A stretch of DNA of 11,609 nt. Origin: Bacteroidales bacterium GP2. Its GTDB lineage: Bacteria; Bacteroidota; Bacteroidia; Bacteroidales; Muribaculaceae. Positions 7,530 through 11,609 of this stretch are shown here, one piece after another (within the stretch, counting starts at the first letter, position 1; every line of letters begins with the position of its first letter). The stretch is from NCBI GenBank assembly GCA_001701115.1, contig DAAJ01000009.1:31453-43061 (forward strand). Reading direction: 5' to 3'. Both the position numbers and the translations under genes were made by a program. The notes below the pieces were generated by a model, which did not search any database, was not told the origin of the DNA, and saw only the letters and a program-made list of their open reading frames with translations.

Positions 7530-8384
7530 TTATTCAAAGAGTGCGTGATAAGTTTTTGCCTTCGGTGAAATTTTCTTCCTGGGGTTCAACGAAAGCCATT
7601 CACCGGACACACCGATTACAAACTGGTGGGAATAGTTGTTAGACACAAGATGGTTGACCTTTGTGGAGAGAATCCTCCCTTTATAGCCAAGCCTGAGTGA
7701 AGTAGCACCGAAATGAAAGTCAGCAGCAAGCAGGTTATCAAACCGGAAATATGTGCCCCACCATGCGCAATGGGCAAGCCCGTTATGATTTCCGAGGTAA
7801 ATCTCATAGTACAATTCTCCATAGTCCGGAGAGAAGAATGCGCCAATCACCGGAATAGACGGCTGCCATGTGAATGTTACCGGGAGTTTGCCAATCCGCA
7901 TATTGTATGCCGCATACCCTGATGCCCCCACTGTAATTGCCGCCTTTGCCGAAACAGGATTATTGCTGTTCCTTTCAAGGTAAAGGCATCCCAAGTCAAG
8001 ATTCGCCTCCGGTCCAACCCCGAGCGTCAGCCCTTTAACAACATTCCACCTATGCATCATCGTCCATGAGCCATTAATGCCTCCGTACCACATAACTGCA
8101 TTGCCGGCACGGTTTTTTCCACGCTCAACCTCCACTCCAAAAGCCAGTTTCATAACCCAGCGCTCCGGATTGAATTTCATTGCCTGCCACCTGTCGTAGC
8201 CAAGGGAAACGCTGAAGCCATTATAATTAATAGGCGAGAGGTAAGTGTCAGCAAGATGGCTTGAACCTGCGCCTATAGTATATGCGGCTGTTACCGGTCG
8301 CAAAATTTCCTCTTCAACAGAGCGGGCGTTTGCCATGAAAACGGCAATGATACCCAGCATGGATAAAATCAGGGTCCTTTTCAT
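7530..8384 (-). CDS. DUF3316-like secreted envelope protein
   Basis: This 284-residue protein of unknown function resembles the Bacteroidetes family DUF3316; that assignment is from memory of the family and is moderate. It has a signal peptide with a likely cleavage after ANA (18-20). The mature part alternates aromatic and glycine-rich beta-type segments, for example FSVSLGYDRW (57-66), GVGPEANLDLGCLYLE (122-137), FSPDYGELYYEIYLGN (184-199) and FHFGATSLRLGYKG (223-236). That pattern fits a small outer-membrane beta barrel or a periplasmic beta protein, although the C-terminus (HALFE) lacks the classic final aromatic residue. There is no lipobox. Its ATG follows the topoisomerase stop codon with no spacer, so the two are almost certainly translated from one mRNA. 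No catalytic motif is visible. Confidence 0.8.
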   Translation of the reverse strand: MKRTLILSMLGIIAVFMANARSVEEEILRPVTAAYTIGAGSSHLADTYLSPINYNGFSVSLGYDRWQAMKFNPERWVMKLAFGVEVERGKNRAGNAVMWYGGINGSWTMMHRWNVVKGLTLGVGPEANLDLGCLYLERNSNNPVSAKAAITVGASGYAAYNMRIGKLPVTFTWQPSIPVIGAFFSPDYGELYYEIYLGNHNGLAHCAWWGTYFRFDNLLAADFHFGATSLRLGYKGRILSTKVNHLVSNNYSHQFVIGVSGEWLSLNPRKKISPKAKTYHALFE

Positions 8385-11090
8385 CTAAAATATTCTTTGT
8401 TGCCCGGTGAGTTCATCACGCACTTCATCATCCGAGCGTTCCTCAATCACTTCTGTCTGTGAAACGGCTGGTTCAACATCCTCATCTGAAGATTCTTCCT
8501 GAATCTCCGGCTCCTCAACAATAACCGGTTCAATCTCCGCTATAGAGGCAACCTGATATGATGTTAGCCTCTTGCCCTTTGCACGAAACGACTTGACGCC
8601 TACGAAATCCATTGCATCAACAACAATTGAACCGCGCACCTCGTCAGCACCTCCGAATACAACCTCAAACCTTGCTCCCGGCTCATCACTCATAGCCACA
8701 ACAGCCGATTTGGGATTGTCGCCGATAAACCGCTGTTTCTTCGGCGAGCTTTCATAGGTGAAACGCTTAAGGTAATAGAATCCCTGCGAAGCATCGTAAA
8801 GCACTACGCTCCACACCTTTTCCGGGTTGAAAAGCTCTATGCGGCTGATATTGTCATCATAATGATTGGTGCTGTCAAAGGAGGTTGTATAGTATTCGCC
8901 GTTTTTGAGCACCACAAGCACCTGGTCGGTAGCGTTGAACTCACCAAGATAGTTTCCTCTTCCTTCATAATTGAGCCTGAGCACATCGGGGTCAAACCAC
9001 ACTTTGCGCCCGCCAAGTGTGCTCTGCCCTGCCTCCTTGAGGCGGATAGAGTGTACCTCATTCTTAGTGACGATATTGCCCATAGCAGCCTTGCCCCTCG
9101 GCTTGAGGTCAGCGAAATCAATGTCGAGTTGAAGCGATTTAAGCTTTGGCTTCGGCTTTAGCGTCACCCTGACAATTTCAGCTTCACCATTAGGATTTGC
9201 CGTGAAGTATTTTATTTTGCTGTCAGGCTTGCCCTGGGTGACATCATATATCTTATCCCTTGTCACACCGGTGACATGGAACCTCTTCATATAGTGGATT
9301 CCTCCCTTGCCGTCCTGATAAATGACATTGTAGGTAGTGCGCTCATCCTTGTCCTTGAACACTGCGACATGGATAATTTTGTCCTCGCCTACAAAAACTT
9401 TGTCCTGAACGCGGATAACCTTGTACTTACCGTTGGCAAAGAAGATAATCACATCATCAAGCTCCGAGCAGTTGCCGATGCACTCAATATCGTCGCCTTT
9501 AAGAGCTGTGCCGATAAAGCCCTCTTTCCTGTTAACATAGAGTTTCTCGTTTGCCTCTGCAACCCTCGCCGCGGCGATAGTCTCGAAGTTGCGCAGCTGG
9601 GTCATTCGCGGATATTCAGCTCCATATTTCTCCTTGAGCTTCTTAAACCACTTGATTGTGTAATCGGTAAGCGCGGCAAGTTTTGAATTTATATCGTCAA
9701 TCTTGGCATTAAGAGCCACAATAGCCTCATCAGCAGCCTTGGAGTCAAAACGGGGTATTCGCCCCATCTTGATTTCAAGCAATTTAAGCAAATCTTCCTC
9801 AGTGACAGGTCGAACCAGCCTGTCCGCATACTCGGCTATCCTTTTGCCAAGATGCCTTATGGCTTCCGCCTTGGTGACACTCTCCTCATACTCCTTGTCC
9901 TTATATATCCTCTCTTCGATGAATATACGCTCCAAGGTGAGGAAATGCAGCTTCTCTTTTGTCTCGGCAAGTTCTATTTCAAGTTCAGCCTTAAGTATAT
10001 CGCGTGTACGGTCCACATTCCTGCGGAGCACATCGCTCACCCCAAGGAAATGCGGCTTGTCATCATAAATCACGCAGCAGTTCGGAGAAATTGTAAGCTC
10101 GCAATCGGTGAACGCATAGAGCGCGTCTATAGTCTTGTCACTCGACACACCCGGCTGGAGATATACCATTACCAGTGCGGTTGCAGAGGTATTGTCATCC
10201 ACCTGTCGGATTTTGATTTTGCCTTTTTCGTTTGCTTTGAGTATGCTTTCTATCAGCTTGCCGCTGGTAATTCCATACGGGAGCTCAGTAATAGCAAGAG
10301 TCCGGTTGTCAACCTTGTCAATCTTTGCCCTGACTCGCACCCTGCCTCCACGCGCACCGTCATTGTACCGGCTTACATCTATCATGCCGCCGGTAGAGAA
10401 ATCGGGATACAGTATAAATTCCTCTCCCTTGAGGTATGCAACCGCGGCATCTATTATTTCATTGAAATTATGAGGCAGGATAAGGCTCGAAAGACCGGCG
10501 GCAATACCACCGACACCCTGGGCGAGGAGAAGAGGATATTTGGTAGGCAGTGTCACCGGCTCCTTGCTGCGCCCGTCATAACTCGGAGTCCATTGGGTAA
10601 CCTTGGCATTGAACAGCACATCGCTTGCAAATTCGCTCAGGCGAGCCTCTATATATCGTCCCGCCGCCGCGCTTGCCCCGGTGAGCACATTGCCCCAGTT
10701 TCCTTGCGTTTCAACGAGCAACCCCTTCTGCCCGAGCTGCACAAGAGCACCGTAGATGGACGCATCGCCATGGGGATGATACGCCATTGTCGCACCAACA
10801 ATGTTCGCCACTTTGATAAACCGCTCGTCATCCAGCTTCTTCATTGTATGCAACAACCTGCGCTGAACAGGCTTCAGACCGTCATCGGCATTAGGAATCG
10901 CTCGGTCAAGAATGGTGTATGAGGCATAATCCAGATACCAGCTCTGGAACATGCCCCTGAGCTGATGCCTCACATTGTCATCAGTCAGGTCAACAAGCAT
11001 AGAACCAAAGCCGCCTTCAACCGCCTCGGAATCGTCCTCAATCTCTTCTTCGGGAATGTACTCCTCGTTTATATCGTCATCACTCATCAT
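8385..11090 (-). CDS. parC: type IIA topoisomerase subunit A (ParC-like)
   Basis: This is the DNA breakage-reunion subunit of a type IIA topoisomerase, often annotated in Bacteroidetes as DNA gyrase/topoisomerase IV subunit A. The 901-residue product opens with an acidic stretch (1-35). The catalytic domain follows: GLKPVQRRLLHTM (71-83), AYHPHGDASIYGALVQL (103-119), TQGNWGN (128-134) and AAAGRYIEARLS with R145 and the DNA-linking tyrosine Y146. GGIAAG (194-199) carries the intercalating isoleucine I196. A long helical segment (about 355-490) forms the coiled coil and C-gate, and the beta-pinwheel spans about 530-840. No canonical GyrA box (QRRGGKG) is seen; the nearest is KPRGKAAMG (663-671), so decatenation seems likelier than supercoiling. 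The C-terminal tail (about 851-901) is strongly acidic. The residues aligned with E. coli GyrA S83 and D87 are A110 and G114. A second ATG at codon 2 is an equal start choice. No parE is in the window, so the symbol is less certain than the family. Confidence 0.9.
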   Translation of the reverse strand: MMSDDDINEEYIPEEEIEDDSEAVEGGFGSMLVDLTDDNVRHQLRGMFQSWYLDYASYTILDRAIPNADDGLKPVQRRLLHTMKKLDDERFIKVANIVGATMAYHPHGDASIYGALVQLGQKGLLVETQGNWGNVLTGASAAAGRYIEARLSEFASDVLFNAKVTQWTPSYDGRSKEPVTLPTKYPLLLAQGVGGIAAGLSSLILPHNFNEIIDAAVAYLKGEEFILYPDFSTGGMIDVSRYNDGARGGRVRVRAKIDKVDNRTLAITELPYGITSGKLIESILKANEKGKIKIRQVDDNTSATALVMVYLQPGVSSDKTIDALYAFTDCELTISPNCCVIYDDKPHFLGVSDVLRRNVDRTRDILKAELEIELAETKEKLHFLTLERIFIEERIYKDKEYEESVTKAEAIRHLGKRIAEYADRLVRPVTEEDLLKLLEIKMGRIPRFDSKAADEAIVALNAKIDDINSKLAALTDYTIKWFKKLKEKYGAEYPRMTQLRNFETIAAARVAEANEKLYVNRKEGFIGTALKGDDIECIGNCSELDDVIIFFANGKYKVIRVQDKVFVGEDKIIHVAVFKDKDERTTYNVIYQDGKGGIHYMKRFHVTGVTRDKIYDVTQGKPDSKIKYFTANPNGEAEIVRVTLKPKPKLKSLQLDIDFADLKPRGKAAMGNIVTKNEVHSIRLKEAGQSTLGGRKVWFDPDVLRLNYEGRGNYLGEFNATDQVLVVLKNGEYYTTSFDSTNHYDDNISRIELFNPEKVWSVVLYDASQGFYYLKRFTYESSPKKQRFIGDNPKSAVVAMSDEPGARFEVVFGGADEVRGSIVVDAMDFVGVKSFRAKGKRLTSYQVASIAEIEPVIVEEPEIQEESSDEDVEPAVSQTEVIEERSDDEVRDELTGQQRIF

Positions 11091-11104
11091 GCAATCATTT
11101 ATTA

Positions 11105-11129
11105 CGGAATCAATTTCATGCGTATTCCG
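11105..11129 (-). repeat. inverted repeat in topoisomerase 5' leader
   Basis: Perfect 6-base arms CGGAAT (11105-11110) and ATTCCG (11124-11129) flank a 13-base loop. The repeat sits between the predicted transcription start and the topoisomerase start codon, so it could fold as a small 5' leader stem or serve as a dyad binding site. Arms this short can arise by chance, and no function is shown. Confidence 0.35.
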
Positions 11130-11136
11130 CTATGTG

Positions 11137-11144
11137 CAAAGGTA
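11137..11144 (-). promoter_or_regulatory. -7 promoter element for topoisomerase operon
   Basis: On the minus strand this reads TACCTTTG, an exact match to the Bacteroidetes sigma-ABfr -7 consensus TAnnTTTG. Transcription would begin near 11130, giving a leader of about 40 bases before the ATG at 11090. A TTTG (11157-11160) lies only 12 bases upstream of the element, shorter than the usual spacing of about 19-21. A canonically spaced -33 would fall within the T run of the preceding terminator, where no exact TTTG occurs. The location just after a terminator and just before a start codon supports the call. Confidence 0.6.
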
Positions 11145-11157
11145 ATAAAAAAATCAC

Positions 11158-11199
11158 AAAAAAAATGTTGCCACCGAAGAATCACTCTCAGGTGGCAAC
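11158..11199 (-). terminator. intrinsic terminator of yebC
   Basis: On the minus strand a perfect 9-bp stem, GTTGCCACC (11199-11191) with GGTGGCAAC (11175-11167), encloses a 15-base loop. The stem is followed by A and eight T residues (11165-11158), and a second T run follows at 11153-11147. It lies 30 bases beyond the yebC stop codon and just before the topoisomerase promoter, so it should separate the two transcripts. The loop is longer than usual for a strong terminator, but the stem and T run are clear. Confidence 0.85.
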
Positions 11200-11228
11200 C
11201 CATGAAAACATTAATTTTAAGTTTTGGC

Positions 11229-11609
11229 TTATTCCTTCATATTGTGGAACACGTTTTGCACATCCTCGTCCTCTTCAAATTTCTCAAGGAGCTTGTCAAG
11301 TGTCGCACGCTGTTCCTCAGTAACTTCTTTAAGATCGTTGGGGATTCTTTCAAACTCAGCGCTGATAATCTCAAAACCATTGTCCTCAAGGTACTTCTGG
11401 ATATTTGCAAATTCCTCGAATGCGCCGTAGATATCTATTTCCTCCTCATCTGCCTCAAGCTCATCCACGCCATAATCAATAAGCTCAAGTTCAAGTTCCT
11501 CAAGGTCCACACCGTCTTTGGGTTTTACCTTGAAAACACTCTTGTGGTCAAACATGAACGCAAGGCTACCCTGCGTTCCAAGGCTGCCGCCGTAGCGGTT
11601 GAAGTATGA
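11229..11609 (-). CDS. yebC: YebC/PmpR (TACO1-like) family protein, C-terminal part
   Basis: The window cuts this gene. The visible 126 residues are about the last half of a protein that is usually about 240 residues long. The frame is open to the window edge, beginning SYFNRYGGSLGTQGSLAFMF, the conserved stretch at the start of YebC domains 2 and 3, so an internal methionine (from 11555) is not the true start. The rest is acidic: an ELELELIDYGVDE-type segment, then a domain ending near the VFHNMKE C-terminus. The family was long annotated as transcription regulators (PmpR). Studies of mitochondrial TACO1 and bacterial YebC2 tie it to ribosome function, including relief of stalling at proline-rich sequences. 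Which role applies here cannot be told from this fragment. A terminator follows the stop codon. Confidence 0.93.
   Translation of the reverse strand, partial: SYFNRYGGSLGTQGSLAFMFDHKSVFKVKPKDGVDLEELELELIDYGVDELEADEEEIDIYGAFEEFANIQKYLEDNGFEIISAEFERIPNDLKEVTEEQRATLDKLLEKFEEDEDVQNVFHNMKE

Noticed and set aside
9852..10922. A 356-codon open frame on the + strand
   Set aside because: It lies wholly antisense to the topoisomerase catalytic domain, matches no family I recognise, and has cysteine- and histidine-rich shadow-like composition.
11229..11555. A free-standing 108-residue protein starting at the internal methionine
   Set aside because: The frame stays open to the window edge with conserved YebC residues before this methionine, so it is the tail of a longer gene.
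10965..11609. A 214-codon open frame on the + strand reaching the window edge
   Set aside because: It is antisense to yebC and to the start of the topoisomerase gene and crosses the terminator hairpin between them; the minus-strand genes explain the sequence.
1..11609. Search for CRISPR arrays, insertion sequences, tRNA or rRNA genes, and defence or toxin-antitoxin genes
   Set aside because: No direct-repeat arrays, transposase motifs, RNA gene signatures or such genes were seen; nearly all of the window is explained by dense core genes.

Overview
The window looks like chromosomal DNA of a gut-type Bacteroidales bacterium, possibly Muribaculaceae. The evidence is the trpB-E-G-D-C-F-A gene order, the Bacteroidetes-style motifs in the Trp enzymes, a ParC-like topoisomerase subunit with acidic ends, a Bacteroidetes-type lipoprotein and envelope protein, an exact TAnnTTTG -7 promoter element, and starts without clear Shine-Dalgarno sites. 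The family-level placement is inference.

Left half (68-6505, + strand): a complete, tightly packed tryptophan operon in the order trpB, trpE, trpG, trpD, trpC, trpF, trpA. It encodes every enzyme from chorismate to tryptophan as separate, unfused proteins. TrpE and TrpG make anthranilate, TrpD adds phosphoribose, TrpF isomerises, TrpC closes the indole ring, and TrpA and TrpB finish the pathway. The two tryptophan synthase subunits sit at opposite ends. Junctions are short gaps (19, 3 and 4 bp) or overlaps (1, 17 and 26 bp), which fits one mRNA with translational coupling. The promoter and any attenuator mostly lie upstream of the window.

Right half (6486-11609, - strand): reading right to left, the 3' part of a YebC/PmpR (TACO1-like) gene ends in a clear intrinsic terminator. 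A new transcription unit follows, with a Bacteroides-type promoter: a type IIA topoisomerase A subunit (ParC-like), a secreted DUF3316-like protein that starts on the base after the topoisomerase stop codon, and an S41-family protease lipoprotein 6 bp further on. This protease gene runs head-on into trpA, and the two coding regions overlap by 20 bp.

Most of this is core metabolism and housekeeping. I see no mobile element, CRISPR array, tRNA, rRNA or defence system, and no convincing undescribed system. The points most worth checking are the quinolone-determining residues of the topoisomerase, the topoisomerase/envelope-protein operon, the overlapping convergent 3' ends with a + strand hairpin, and a changed anthranilate-site residue in TrpD.
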